64,000 bases of DNA from Casuarius casuarius (GCA_003342895.1 PTFA01000055.1:3875629-3939628), one strand, 5' to 3'; positions 23,401-36,584 are shown, numbered from the stretch's first letter. The notes: generated by a model not told the origin, from the sequence alone. Numbers and translations: made by a program.

Positions 23401-26200
23401 TTAAGATGTTCCCAGCTGAAATTTATGCAAGCTCCTAAATCACATAGTCTGGAACCAAGATGCCTAGAGTATAAAATATGTCTTAAAGAGAGTTTTTAAG
23501 GGATCTCAGAGAAGGTATACTGCTGAATCTCCTTGTACCTAACTGCTGCTCTGTCCTCCATCGCTGCAATTTCTTTCCTCACAAACTCCTTAATGTTTAA
23601 AGAGATAGTTGGGTAGCTATAATTTCAATGCTCTTTTTGCATGTCATTTTTTTTTTTTAACAAGTATGTAATACTTTGTCACAAACGATCTGACTATTCA
23701 AGCAATAAGACATGACCAATATTCCATTTCTGAAGTATTTTGCAGTTGAGTAAGACTGCACTTCAAAGTAAAACAACACGCGATACCTTATATTTAAAGG
23801 ATTTTCAAAGGCACTATGGCAATGAAAATGCTGCATTATTTACAAAAGTTATGAAAAATTATTAATATCACCACTGAAAGATATTTAAGATAACACAAAT
23901 TGCCTTCCGTGTAAAGAAAATGCACGGAAAGCTATGACTGATCAGTTAACAGCAAGTATCTTTTTCTTTCATGAACAATACCTTGTTATTTAGTTATTTA
24001 TTTATTGTTAATTGTCTGTATCCTTTTCCTCAGTAATATTTACAGAGACAGGATCAGGAACTTTGAGATGAAGGACTGTCTTCTGCTATGATGCTCATAA
24101 CGGATGAGACAAAGTTCTCAGGAGGATGCCTAAGGAGGTACAAGCAGTTGTATGCAGCTCTGGGAACACTCAGCAAATGACAGACACGCACAAAAGAATT
24201 GCCTTCATTCCTTCCATAATTTCTAGTTGAACCAGCAACAGTTTATGATTCATGTTATCTAGCACAACAGACCGATCTTAATAACAACAGCTGGGACATC
24301 CAATCTTAAACCACAATCAGGAGAGTATCTACCAGTTCCACCACTGCAGTTTCTAAAATGCACTATGCCTGCAAGGAATAAATATATTTTAAAACCTGGA
24401 CCTGTTCTTTTGTTTTTTCTGTTTAAGTGTACTTAAATAGCTCCTGTAGCAACACAGCAAGCGATGTTGGTCCATATCTAACTGGCAAAGATCCAGCATT
24501 CTCAAGACCTCACTTTCCACACAGAATCAAAATGCTTGGTCTGGAACAGATAACCTAAAATTTCCTTACAACAGAAGATAAACCAGCTCCCTGTTTAACA
24601 ACAGCTTGCACAGACAGATAATTCAAACATCCAGGCCATGATACATGGTTAATGCACTAGTATTGTGCAGTATGTGTGTAAATATATATGTGCACATATG
24701 TATGTCTATGTATTTCTCTCAACCATATGCACTTTACATGAAACCTGCATATAGAGTAAATTCTCCTTTTTCCTTTTTCCTTTTCCATATGGGTAAAACA
24801 ATGAGCCAGGCTATGACACTAAGGCAGAGACCTACACCGAATAAAGTGCAAGAGCTCTCTATAGTTTTGCTAATACTCCCATCTGTGGCCTGTCAATTCT
24901 TTATACCCACCCTGATTTCAAGCCGTTAGCAACTCCGGAAACATTTGCAGTTTGAAGAGTACTATGTTACAGAGTTTCATTCATATGAGGACTGATAAGC
25001 ATCCTTTAGGATAATTGTGACTATAAGTGAAGCATACTTTTAATAAATCCTTCTTAATAGTTGTATAGTACCACTTGCTGTACTTATTTTGCTGGGAACT
25101 ATACAAAAAAGTAAGTAGAAAAGCTACTTGATTTTAGGGGCTTAGCATATAATTTAATGTTTTTTCATTTGCTATGAAAATTTATATGTCCTAACTACAG
25201 GCTTTAGACTTACTTCTTTAAATTCTATTACTCTTTTTCATGACTTAATAAGGTGTCAAATTTATTTTCAATAGCGATATAAATTTTCTGCTAAGATTCA
25301 TTTCCATCTGTATAGAATCCAAAATTCACACAGCTTTACACAATGTAAAATTACTTAGAGCAAAAGTCAGTAAAATAGCAATAGTGATGGGCAATAAAAC
25401 GTTTATAGTTGTACCTCTACCTAATTAACTTAACTGAGACATTCATGATATTACTCTGGGTACCCCAGAGCAGGGTTAATTACTAGCAACATACAGTTAT
25501 AAATATTTTATCAGCTGATCACATAGGCTCCTCCAAAAAGCTTTACTTATCACTTAACACACACCTAATTTATGACCCAGCTAAAATATTTACAAGGCGT
25601 AGAAGGAGAATTAATGTTGCCTCTATCAGCTTTAACTTCTCTGTTCTTTATCCATTTAATTTTTATGGATAGCTTGTCACAAATAGCAAGTGAAACCATC
25701 TCTCCCTCTTACATGGCTTAGCTTGCTGATCCTCCCTCCCCTCCACACCCAAAAAAGCCTAGGTACTGAATGCTTAACAAGAACTTCCAAAAGCCCAGTG
25801 AAAGACGTCTCACAGCACAGTGCTGCTGCCGCCGTTGCTTTCACCTCTTGTGCACCTGCCACGTTCCATTAGCTTTTGCTTGCATCTACCAGAACAAGTG
25901 AAAAGCAGCAAAACCTCATCAAGTTTTAACTTTAAAACTGTATGGCTCTGAAGACGCATGATCCTGCAACTGGACCTGCATCATTAGACTGGAACACATT
26001 TATCAGGATACATATGTACACACTGCATTGTACTTTTATATCACTGTCTTTACTATATTTCACTAGCTATACCTCTGAGTATATGAGGTTGATGTTTGTG
26101 ACAGTCTCAGGACTGCCCCCGATTGCAACAGACTGGAGTACTGTCGTTTTTTTCTAAGCTCCCTTCACTGAAGAATGTAACTTGTTCCATTCCCCTGTTT
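20401..26200. other. Non-coding tract with several long but unconvincing ORFs
   Basis: A region of higher GC at 22050-23060 contains overlapping ORFs, including the window's longest (22279-22941, 220 codons, plus strand). The translation has no domain I recognise. It includes a Ser run encoded by an AGC/CAG repeat near 22483-22502 and has many Cys, Leu and Ser residues, as chance frames do. Elsewhere there is nothing but short simple repeats (AAT near 20416, AAAT at 23303-23319, CCTTTTT at 24765-24786). Confidence 0.5.
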
Positions 26201-26260
26201 NNNNNNNNNNNNNNNNNNNNNNNNNNNNNNNNNNNNNNNNNNNNNNNNNNNNNNNNNNNN
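26201..26260. other. Assembly gap (60 N)
   Basis: Sixty consecutive N. An apparent ORF running through this gap (26123-26416) is an artefact. Single ambiguous bases also occur at 30672, 31700 and 49369. Confidence 0.99.
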
Positions 26261-28559
26261 AATCCCAGATTATGTTATGAAACATCACAATTCCTAAAAT
26301 ACATGCTGTATTTGAAAATATTCTGTAAGATAATAGTTTTCTACAAAATGAACATTTCTTTAACTATATTTCAATTTTTCTCTTGCCCCCAGTTTCTGTG
26401 TGACTGCCTCATGTAGCAATCTTCAGCATGCTAAGAAGAGTTACACAAACTGAAAGATCAGGCAAGCAGTGAAGGCACCAATGAATGCATGGTGGAAGAA
26501 AAGGTCCTATGACATGATTGCTCCTCTGCCACCAACCCTGCTACTAATATTTCTTTTCCTGGAAAACGGGCTTATTTGTATTTCAGATTTACAAATATAA
26601 TGGGTCAGAAATGTTTGAAACTTTTTTGCATTGCTAAAAAATAGACAAAAACTAACAGAAGTTCTTTTTAATAGACAAGTATTAAGTTTTATGAAGAAAG
26701 ATTTCTGAGGTCCATAATAGAATTTCCAGCCAAACTTAAGACAGAAAAGGAGTCAAGTGTCTCCACTGCAAGGAAAACTGTTTTAAAGCCTTGTCTTTTA
26801 TTGCTGTAAATGGCTGTCTTTGAAAAGGACTAAGCTCTGTTTTTTAATTACAAATCATAAAAGGTTTGGCTTCATGCAAGTGAAAACAAATGAACAAAAC
26901 ATCCAGAACCTTGAAATAGTGAATGGATCCCTTTTTTCTAGTCATCCTTTTTCATCCTAGCCTCATGTAGTGAAAAACAAGCAAGAAGTCTCACAGTTTT
27001 GGTAGCAGTTTTTTCAGTGTGACAAACAATATTTATTTTACCTTTATAAGCAAACAAGATATTTACATACATGAGTGGAGTTACACATGTGCTTAACCAT
27101 CTGCAAGATTAGGCTCTGCAACATTAACAGAAGAAAAGATATGTAATGTAAGCAGTTAAAACCTTAAGGGAGCATTTAGAGCTGGTTTTCTTTGAGAAGG
27201 ATAATGGTGTTAGACACTACTGAAAGCCTCAGCGTAAAATAAACTTATGAAAACCAAAAAAACCCACCTATTTTTTATTAAGAAACTTCTATTTTTTGCA
27301 TTATAAAAGATCATACTGGCTTGTATAAAGAAAAGCTGCTTTTTATTTTAGAGCTCAACATTTGGGGGACATTTCAGGCTCTGTGTTATGAAGCCCACCA
27401 TAAGAACTTCCAAATCACACCTGAGCCAGGGTCAGCTACCATGCTGATATTGTAAGCAAGACTGGTTAATGGCAGGATACTTCAGGGAAAGGTAAAAACG
27501 CATTTCCTTCCAAGTTTCCAAAATAACTTATCCAGCATGATCTTATTTCTAGTATTATCACATATAATATTATTAAATAATTCCCCAACCTTTAAGAAAT
27601 ATTAAACTAATCTCACTTATATATCTCACTGATTTAAGGAGGATGCAAGTGAAAAAAACAGGAAGACAGCAATAAAAAAGACACACAACAACTTGCATAA
27701 AAGTGAGGGAGACTTAAAACAGACAGTATGGTACACTCACAGATGCAAAATCTACCACCTTTGCCATTTATTTTTCTGAAGAAGTTCATCGCTGTTTGCT
27801 ATTCCAAACATAAGTGAGAATGCATATGCACACTCTAAGTTTCCCTGCAAAAACATTGTATCCAGATAACTAACTGAAGCCTTTTTTGTCTGTAAGTATA
27901 GTCTCATAAGAGAAAAGGATGTTGTTCATCTTAATTTATACCAGACTAAACATGAACTTCATTCCTGTGAACATATGTCTAATGGAAGAATAGCAAAGCC
28001 AGGCTAGAGATTTGAGTTTGATGAAGCCATATAATTTATCAATAATCGAGAAAATTCAGAACAGGCTAAAGATTCAAAATTATATGAGTATATTATATCT
28101 TCTTTCATTTTACCCCAGCTCTCAGACTGACTCTGCATTGAAGGAAAGGGAAGCACAGAGCTGCTCCTGGCCAGCAGAGCTCACACAGCAGCTACTTCCA
28201 AATTGCTTCCAGGTTTCCCTGCCAGCACTGGCCGTTTTTATCAAAAGCTGTAACCTGCCCAGCCATCTTCTGAAGTCTCCGAGAGTCCCCTCCCTCCAAA
28301 ATTGTTCCCAATTTTAATCTATCATAACTGTGATTTACTGGCACCAGTGATTACTAGAATTCACTCATTTCTAACACTTTTTTACCTTATTTTTTTAAAA
28401 ATAATAAGCATAAACGTGTATTTCCTATTCATTTTCCCTGAAATTCTCAACCGAAACTGGTGTTTCCTTTTGCAAAACGTTTGGAGCTACCAGGGACTGG
28501 TGGAGGGAAGCCTTCCCATACTGCAGAAGAGCTAAGCCTCGTTTCCTATTTTCCAGGAT
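26261..28559. other. AT-rich non-coding tract
   Basis: No gene, RNA or recognised repeat is seen. Confidence 0.55.
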
Positions 28560-28700
28560 ACGGTTTGTTTAACAGCCTTCAGGAGACAGGTGCCACCTGT
28601 GCCCGCGCAGCGCTGCCCGTTGCCAGGGAAACGGCACTCTGCCGGGGCAGCCTCTTCCCTCCCCTTCCCTCCCGCAGCGCCTCAGCGTACCTCGCATCAA
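28560..28700. promoter_or_regulatory. CpG-rich patch, possible small CpG island or promoter
   Basis: A compact GC- and CpG-dense stretch sits inside very AT-rich sequence, with about a dozen CpG between roughly 28600 and 28695. It includes CCCGCGCAGCGCTGCCCG, then a pyrimidine-rich CCTCCCCTTCCCTCC segment that could bind Sp1-type factors. CpG retention argues for an unmethylated regulatory element, since methylated CpG is normally lost. No confident exon or TATA box adjoins, so orientation is unknown. It may be a promoter for an unseen non-coding RNA, an enhancer, or a GC-rich repeat remnant. Confidence 0.35.
28617..28634. promoter_or_regulatory. X-box-like palindrome (possible RFX site)
   Basis: CCGTTGCCAGGGAAACGG is an imperfect palindrome with a CCGTT/AACGG outer stem. 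Its core GTTGCC-AG-GGAAAC is close to the RFX X-box pattern GTNRCC-N(0-3)-RGYAAC, with one mismatch in the right half. RFX factors bind such sites in promoters of ciliary and other genes. A further half-site (GTTGCCAT) occurs at 28718-28725. One motif match alone is weak evidence; the CpG-rich setting strengthens it. Confidence 0.4.
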
Positions 28701-29629
28701 GGGCAAACAGAAAAAGGTTGCCATGATTGCTAACGTATAGGAAAAAAATGATGCCTTCAAATACTTGCGTAAAATAGCATAATATTCCAGTAATATCATA
28801 AATGACTTGTTAGCAAGACTACAGATTGTAACCTGTCACCTTCCATTAAAACTTTGCTTTGCCATGAATATGGCAAATCAAAAGCATAGTAATAAATAAG
28901 AGACTGTTCGTAGGCATTACGCTCCTATTAAGAGTTATAGCATGCAGGCTATTGATCCTGCTCAGCAATACGCAGAGAGCCGTCTTGTTTGCTGTGGAGG
29001 AAGAAGGTCTTTATCACAACTGCCTCCAGCCTTGTGGAACGACTCATGCGATGCAGCCACAGGTACAAAGATTTTCCTCAACAATACAGCCAAAATTTAA
29101 TAGCCCATATTTGCAACAGGAAATAAAGCCCAATATAAACAGCAAATGAGGATGACAGAAAACAGCATTCTTGAAATGCCTTGTTTCTTGTACCGCTCTT
29201 GTTCCACAACAGCCAATTTAGAGCTGCCTGAGCGGCTGCACAAGAGGTGAAGCAACCCGCCCCAGAGCTGACTGCTCACCTCCTGCAGCGACAGCAGCAC
29301 ACCTGCACTCCATTACTTCACTGCCACTTCTGAGGCTGCAAAATAAAAATAGTTCCTAAACACCGCAAAAACCAAAAACGGAAGAAAAAAGAGGGAGCCC
29401 AGGTTCCACTTAGAGTCATTAATGCAAAGCCACTTAATAAAAGAAAGCTCAGAAATGGATAGCATTACTCAGCCCCCAGAGGAATCATGGGCTGACTATT
29501 CCCCATTGTACCAACACCTGCATCCATCTCTGGCTTCAGCAGTCAGAGCAGGACTTACAAGCACTCAGTAAACATTATGTTTTCAAACCTTTCAATGCCA
29601 TTAGGAAACAAACAGAGAGAAAGGAGCTG
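28701..29629. other. Unassigned sequence between two GC-rich blocks
   Basis: AT-rich to mixed sequence. No gene or recognised repeat is seen. Confidence 0.5.
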
Positions 29630-29990
29630 CCGCAGCCCAGGGCGGGCAGGTGGGCCCTCCACACCTTGACCAGGGCTCACCCGGCACCCCATGTTTGCCT
29701 GAAGGTCAGAGGCTGCAGCAGACCCTGCCACCAACCCACGGGGCCTGTAGGACACCCCATGCCTACCTGTGCCACAGTGGCCCCCAGCCCAGCTCCCCTG
29801 CAAGACATCCTGCTCTCACAGTCCCAAGCCAGGGCCTGCTGAGCCCCCTTGGGTCGTTAATGCCTTTAGGGCACCTGGCAGCCCAGCTGGCGCTGTAGGA
29901 GCTGGTAGCCCGGCCCCAGGAGCTACTTTCAAAGGCACCTGGGGAACGAGCAAACCTTACAACACATTTACTTCAGTGACTGAGCCTGCA
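29630..29990. other. GC-rich block of unknown identity
   Basis: About 360 bp of C-, G- and CA/CC-rich sequence with overlapping ORFs on both strands (29555-29803 minus; 29650-29898 and 29769-30026 plus). CpG is scarcer than in the 28.6-kb patch. Translations are Pro/Gly/Ala/Leu-rich with no recognised domain, as GC-rich composition alone would give. No TG...CA ends or polyadenylation signal suggests an LTR. It may be a degraded repeat or an enhancer-like element. Confidence 0.35.
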
Positions 29991-31597
29991 GCCTGGAAAA
30001 GCAGTCTGTCCCTTTCTCACTGCTAATCTCCAAGACGGAAGAGGCAAAAGAGAATGAAATTTAACTATGAGAAAAGGTAGAGGGTTCCTGAAACTGTGCT
30101 GCAAAGGCTTTTAGCCTCCCTTCCCCCCCCCCCCCCCGAAGATCATGCACCTATAATCATTTGGTAGAAAACAGAAGTAAACAACTTATTGCTGTGCTGT
30201 GCATTATGCTCAGATATTTTATGTTTGCAGGTAAAGATATATTCACTAACAAAATTTAAGTATTCCAGATAAGAAAATGCTGTGGTTATGCAGTGTCTAG
30301 AATACTTGGCAAGAATGAGAGTCCTCCAAAACAAAAATTTGATGCAAATAGTTTTCACTTGTTGACAGACTTCTCAAATACACAGTAATTAAACTGGGCT
30401 GCTAAGCAAAGGCGTACGTAACATAAGAATGAAAGAAAGAAGGCTTCTGTTTCAGAGACCAGACAGGTTCAGGAAATCTGGGGGTTTGATTCTCATGCAA
30501 CAGCAGTGATGCCTTCTGAGTCATACTCTCTGCGCGCTTTATTTCCTCTGACAATTAAAAAACTACTACCCTTCCTGACAATTATGTAATTATGATAAAC
30601 CAAGAATGTTCAGAGATATCATTGGGACCTTCACAATAGCTATCTAGGTAGATATTTCACATATTGAAAGANTTTATTGTACATGATTCCACCTTGTGTC
30701 TTGGATCGTGATCCTGTATCACCGAGGGAAGTGAGATTTTCTTTAATAGACTTATAAGCACATTGTCAAACTTTTAACTCTAAGTGAAACATTTCATATT
30801 GCAAAACATAAACAAGCTCTAAGTTTTGAAAGAAGACAGTTCTACCAACTTTCCTAAAATTTTACTAGAAATGATCCTGCACCATGTAACAGCCAAACTT
30901 GCATTGCCTTTGCAGGAAATGTGCTAAAGCTAATATTGAACTATAGAGGTAGCTGTTTTTCAAGAAAGTGCATTTTAGTTAAAATATGATGCTTTGAAGT
31001 CAACACATTTCACAGTGATGCAAATGTTTCAATTGCATTTTCAAATAGAAAGATTCTGAGGTCCAAAATGATGCCAAAACCACACTAGGTACCTCTGTTT
31101 CTTAAAATAATAAGGAGAAACCTGATCATTTTGATCCAAAAATGGCTTTTCATGGTATTCTGCTAGACATGAAAATTGACAGAATATTTATTTTTATAGT
31201 AATTAGTACTGAAATGAATTTTAGACAATCAGGAGGAGCATGAAATTGAATCTTCTTCCTTCAGCCAGCTCAGTAAAATGCAATTTCAACAGTTCAAATA
31301 AAATGAATTATCTGCAAATTTTAATGGGCATAAATACACTCACAGAACGAAATCTCCAATATTTGAGACAGCCACATGATTTTCACACTGGTTTCACCAA
31401 TTCCCATTTTAAATAGAAGGGCTACTAAAGAGACTTTTTTAAAAGGTGATTGAGCTTTTCAGAGTAATACATAAGAAGTTCCAAGAGATCACAAATGCCT
31501 TATTATAGCGTTAACAGCGTACGAGAACAAGATAGTCATTTTCTTCCTGAACCTTTTTGGCACTTTGGTACTTCCCAAACTGTGTTCGGTTTCCCAG
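29991..31597. other. Non-coding tract
   Basis: Apart from a C15 run at 30123-30137 and a single N at 30672, nothing is recognised. Confidence 0.55.
30123..30137. repeat. C15 homopolymer
   Basis: Fifteen consecutive C, the longest G/C run in the window. Its length may be unreliable because of sequencing error. Confidence 0.9.
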
Positions 31598-31687
31598 AAC
31601 TGTGTTCAAACAACTGGAAAAAATAAGGGACAGACACGGAGTGTGTCACGGTACGACTGGAAAAGAGGCGTTATGAGGGAATCGCAG
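31598..31687 (+). other. Possible 90-bp cassette exon
   Basis: Ninety bases lie between an acceptor-like GGTTTCCCAG (ending at 31597) and a strong donor (TCGCAG|GTAAGA, GT at 31688-31689). The first frame is open throughout (30 codons, starting NCVQTTGKNKGQTRSVSRYD) while the other two contain stops, and the length is a multiple of three. CpG content is higher than in the flanks. Against it: the polypyrimidine tract is weak, no neighbouring exon is seen, and ACTGTGTTC is repeated on both sides of the acceptor. A 90-base open frame often arises by chance. Confidence 0.2.
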
Positions 31688-34600
31688 GTAAGACTGTAAN
31701 GCATGGTAGAGTGGCAACGGAGAGTCTTACTCCTAAAGTGTAGCAGCAGTGGATGGAAGCTGGCTTACCTTTGCCTTTCCTCTGAGGCCATGTCATTGAA
31801 GTGCATAGCAATCTTACTTAATACATAGCAGAGCGTTCCTGAGTCTGAACTATAAAAGGAGTGTCCTGCATTTCATAAATATTAAAATGAGCCATTAAAT
31901 CTGATGAACTCGGAAGTCTTTACAGATGAAGTGCATTTTTTATCACATTTTTAACCCTCCTGTGATTCAGATTTCCCTTGCATTGCTAATACTTTATGCT
32001 CTAACAAAAATAACTTATTCAAATAATTGCAAGTTTTGGAACATTTTTTTAGAAATTTGGAATAAAATTAACTTATCAAGCAGAATTTAATGGAGACAAG
32101 CTTTTAAACCATATTTTCACTACTGTATCTCCTGTCATACTGCATAATCTTCTCCAATGAAAGTGGTAATAGCTCCGTTGGTATGTTCAGCTGTGCAACA
32201 GCACCTTGCAAAGCTAGTCCCTTTCACATGAGTGAGTACATTTATTTTGACAGACTAATAACCCTGATAATGAGTCACTTAGGACACTCCCTGCATAAGT
32301 TCTGAGGTACGATTATACAAACTGAATATTCTGTAAGCTGATTCTATTTTAGGTTTATCATATTTTATTCTAGACTACTCTAGATAATTTAAATATTCTT
32401 GTCTGAATTTTTATATATCCTTCCATCATTTAAAGCTATAAAAAGATAAAATTAATAAGGCATTTCAATCCTTCTTACTTTGTAACAAAATCTTATTGTA
32501 ACCAGAAATAAAATAAGCAAGCTTTTATGCAGCCTAAATTCATTCTTATGATCCTGCACAAAAGTCCAAAGAAACATGAACATTTCAATAAATCATACTT
32601 TACACATCAAAAATAGGCACACGCTAACATTTTAGGGAATAGTATATCCATAAAGGGTTGTTGTGCCCATATTCTAGCTTGTTTAAAATCAGACCAACAT
32701 ACATGAGGAAAAGTAATGGTCAGCTGAATTAAAAAGAAAATAATTACAGTGACAAAGTAATTGCTGCTAAACCTTTGTACCTTTCTATCAAGCGTCAGCA
32801 TTTTTCACTGGAAGTAATATTTTTGGACAACTCCAAAATAATTAATTTATGCCACTGCAAAACTCATGTTGCTCTTTTCCAGGAATATTTTTCACAGTCA
32901 TAGATGATGACAAGAACCTGCATGCGAACAAATGCCTATGCCCAAGCTGTAAATTTCTTTGCTTCTTACTTTTTCATTCTGATTAAAGGAAGATTTTTTT
33001 TTCCCCTTAATGTTAACGACACTGACAACTTTGCATCATAAGCGATAGGATGTAACAGCAGGAAATAACACAGCAATATCTGAGTAACCAAGCTATTCAA
33101 AAAAAATGTTGCATATTCCAACTTTAACAGGTGGTCGTGCTCAGCTGAGAAGAGTAACAATAAATCTGAGTATAATGCAGACTGTGATACAGAGCCAATT
33201 ATCTGCTTGCAGGTGTACAAAACCCCCATTGAAGAAGTCTCAAAAAAAGATTTAATCTTTTAGGACACAAGAATTTGTTCTTGTAATTCAAAATGACTTA
33301 TTTTCTTACACAGTAACTCCAAACATTTTCAACGCTCCAACTGTTGCTGCATTAAGGAAGTCCTGTTGTTCTTTTGTAGTCTACCCTTATATCATTTGTG
33401 TCCATTAACATTGAAACATATTTTATAACACTTATTGAGCTGATGGATTGCTAGGGCACTGAGACATCCGCAAACAGTGGTTTCCTAAAGCTTAGTATTA
33501 CTCAAAGTGTCATGGGAATGGTCAGCTGCTCAAGGGCATTCTAATGTTTTCTTTCTTTTAGCTGTTTGGAAGTGGTGCACAAAGCAGCCGCTGCCTTAGC
33601 ACGGGAAACTGGATATATGTAGTCACCATAGCAAGTATCTCGCACCAGTGTAGTAGCAGCTGTAGAATGAGCTCATGTCACCCAATCTTTCAAGACTCTT
33701 TTTCTTAGATACATCAACAAAAATGTGCTACTAGAGCAACTATTTTTTTGTCTTACAATCCCCTTTGAGGATTAATGATGCACTGAGGACTATTGAAACT
33801 CAAAAAAAAAAGGGGGGGGGATAATATTTATGTAATAGAATGATATGCTGAATTAGGTTTTCCTATATTGTCCATTGCGCTGGCAACAGTTTTCTTTCCT
33901 CCTGATGTAGGCTGTTTCTAAAAAAACATAGCCTGAATAAATGCTTTTCCATTTTAGACAACTACATATAGGATCTCACGACCTGCTCATTGGTCTTGGC
34001 AGAAGCCAGATATATCACGGAATATGAGAAGCTATACTATCTGTAATTTTTTTAGAACAGATTTTGAAATGTGCAATTGAAGAATCCAAAACACGACTTG
34101 GTAAATTGAGTTAGCAATTAGCTATTCTCACTGTTTAAAATGTAAATACTGTTTCTACTGTTAATTTTCTAGATTCAGCTTCCAGTCATTCAATTTGTTA
34201 TATATTAATCTCCAAATAAAGTGGTCTTCCCTTAACAAATTTCTCTTTATTGGTCATTGTCTCTCTGCTGTCATTGGATTACCTTTCAGTTCTTTGCTGG
34301 AGAAGTAGGATGGATTGAACTCCTTCACTTTATTATTACAGATTACTTGTTGCAATTTTTTAACTTTTTGCTTTTTCACAAATGAAATGGACTTCTATTC
34401 TGCCTTTTCCCCCAACTAAAGAGCGAAAATATTGATTAAATTCTTCAGCTTTTTTAATATTGGTAGACTGACAGCTTTTATCTCATACTGTACCAGGAGG
34501 GTTATTAAGATGATTTTTCTAACAATCTTTACAAACTCTTAATTCTTTTGATTTTAGATTCTTCCTTGCATCCTTTCACTTATCAGTTTTCTACATTGAC

Positions 34601-35319
34601 TAGTTTCTGCATTCCTCTTCTTTGCTATTCACATCCCCTATTTGTTGTCACGATTTATTTACAATTTTTTTCAAATAAACATTCATCTTGTTCAGTCAAA
34701 ATATTTTTGTTTCCCTTGAGTGAATTTTATCTTTCTAAGGTATGTCAGCTCCAGAAATTACTGAAAGTAAGCCCTAATGAAAGAAAGAGTATGGACAGTT
34801 GTCCATGCTCAAAATTGCTGACTTGTAAACAAGCTCTGTATCTAAGCTTTGGAATAACAAGTGACTGAGGGTTATTAATTATATTAATTATCCAAAAGGT
34901 AAAACATTTTTGCATAGGCTGTTCATGTGTTAATATGTTTTAGCCAGCACCTTTCCCACCTCTCAATTCATTCCTTCTTTTCAAAGCACTGATGTCTCCC
35001 TGTGCCTGATGTCATACACATTGCATGCTCCTGAATATGGAAGAAAACAGTGAATTTTCAGATAAGGCTTGATAAAGGACAACAAACTTGCTGTGTAAAT
35101 TAAAGGTTTGAAACTATTTTTGACATAGAAAAATGAGACAGGAAAACGTCAGTGTCACCAGCACAAAGAAGGATTCCTAGTTTGCCTGTGTGCAGAACTA
35201 CGGTATGAATGAAGTGTTAGCGACATGCTACAGGCAGTGTGCACAGATTTTTATGTGAAAACCATTAGAACTTGGTAGGAGACAGCTGCATAATATCTAT
35301 GTATTTTTATATATTGTAA
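31688..35319. other. Non-coding tract
   Basis: No gene or named repeat is seen. It includes an A10G9 tract (33802-33820) and a single N at 31700. Confidence 0.55.
33802..33820. repeat. A10G9 composite homopolymer
   Basis: Ten A followed by nine G, near-identical to 7796-7815. Confidence 0.9.
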
Positions 35320-35430
35320 ATGAAGCAACTAAGTTGAAAAGTTGCACAGTTTGTCCAACATGACTGGGAAAGTAAATTTGAGAAATTGGATCAGAACTCA
35401 GTATTACTGGATCCCAGTAGGCCTGTGCTC
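35320..35430 (-). mobile_element. MIR-type SINE relic, antisense
   Basis: On the plus strand the order is AATGAAGCAACTAAGTTGAA, GTTGCACAGTTTGTCCAACA, TGACTGGGAAAGTAA, then GGATCAGAACTCAGTATTAC and CCAGTAGGCCTGTGCTC. This parallels the complement of the MIR core: gaggaaactgaggc..., ttgcccaaggtcacac, agctagtaagtgg, gggattcgaacccagg, tcctgtgctc. MIR is an ancient tRNA-derived SINE found across amniotes. Divergence is heavy, as expected. Confidence 0.6.
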
Positions 35431-36584
35431 AAACAAGTTGATTGTGTTGTATCTCAATGTTTAATCTTCTTTCCTCCTTTGTCAGAGCAGATTCTTACAT
35501 GTGTCTTTGTGAAGACCTAATCTGGCCCAGCTACATAGGTAATCTTACCAAACTCTGTGGGACTTAGAGCATTAAAAACTCCTCCTGAAACACACTCATG
35601 ATCACAGTCACAGCCTTTAACTCTCTGTGCATTATCAAGGATATAAACTAAACAAACAAAACACAGCTGTTCTCTGAAAAGTTAAACCTTTTCAGATTAG
35701 TTTTTTTCCTTGGCCTACTTCTGGATTTCTCAGGCTGATGGGTTGAAGAGATGGTACTGGCATTTACAAAACAGCAAGTTTAGCAATTCTGGCAAGCCCT
35801 GACGGGAAGAGAGATCATATAACAACATCTATTATTATAACAATAGTAGAAAATGTCCACCTGCCTAACAAAGAATTGATTTTGGCATCAACATTCTTCC
35901 TGGAATATGTTCAAACAACATTATTAGCATGAGACTGCTGAAAGAGGAGCAGGAAATTACACTTCTTTGCCTCTTGATTGCCTCTTACAAATGCATTATG
36001 TAGGTGTGCATAGCATCAACTCAAATGCTACTATTTACAAAAAAATATTATCATGGAAAGGGAAGGAGGCAAATATTTAGTATATAAATCAGCATGCTTT
36101 TGAAACAGAATAATTTTAAGTGTCTTACATATAAATTTTCAGAACTAAAATATTTTTTCCTTCTAACAGATCATGCCGTTACTAGCTCCTTGGACTAGCT
36201 GCACAAAATGCTTGAATGTCTTTAATTCTCAAAAGAAAACTTTCCTCTATTGCTCTAAAGTACAAACTAGTCTAGGTATCATGACAAGATTAAGTAGAGG
36301 TCCACGTTATTATGAAATGACTCAGGCATGCTGCCAGCCAAGGAGAAACCATGTGGGTTCCTTATCTTTAAACAACTCATCGTTTTAAATTATGAGCATA
36401 TAACATCAACATGTTATGTAAAAAGGTATAAAAATAGAAATCCTGATTAATTTGACCTACTAAAACTTCTTGAAATCTTGATTTTCCTTTTAAATTTACA
36501 TTGACTAGGTACATTCCACCTACATCCTTTTAACAATAAATCTTGCCAATTATTTCCTATATGGCTAAGGCTAAAGTCCTAATT
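35431..36584. other. Non-coding tract
   Basis: Nothing recognised. Confidence 0.5.

Noticed and set aside
26123..26416. 97-codon ORF across the N gap
   Set aside because: It depends on reading 60 N bases as open sequence.
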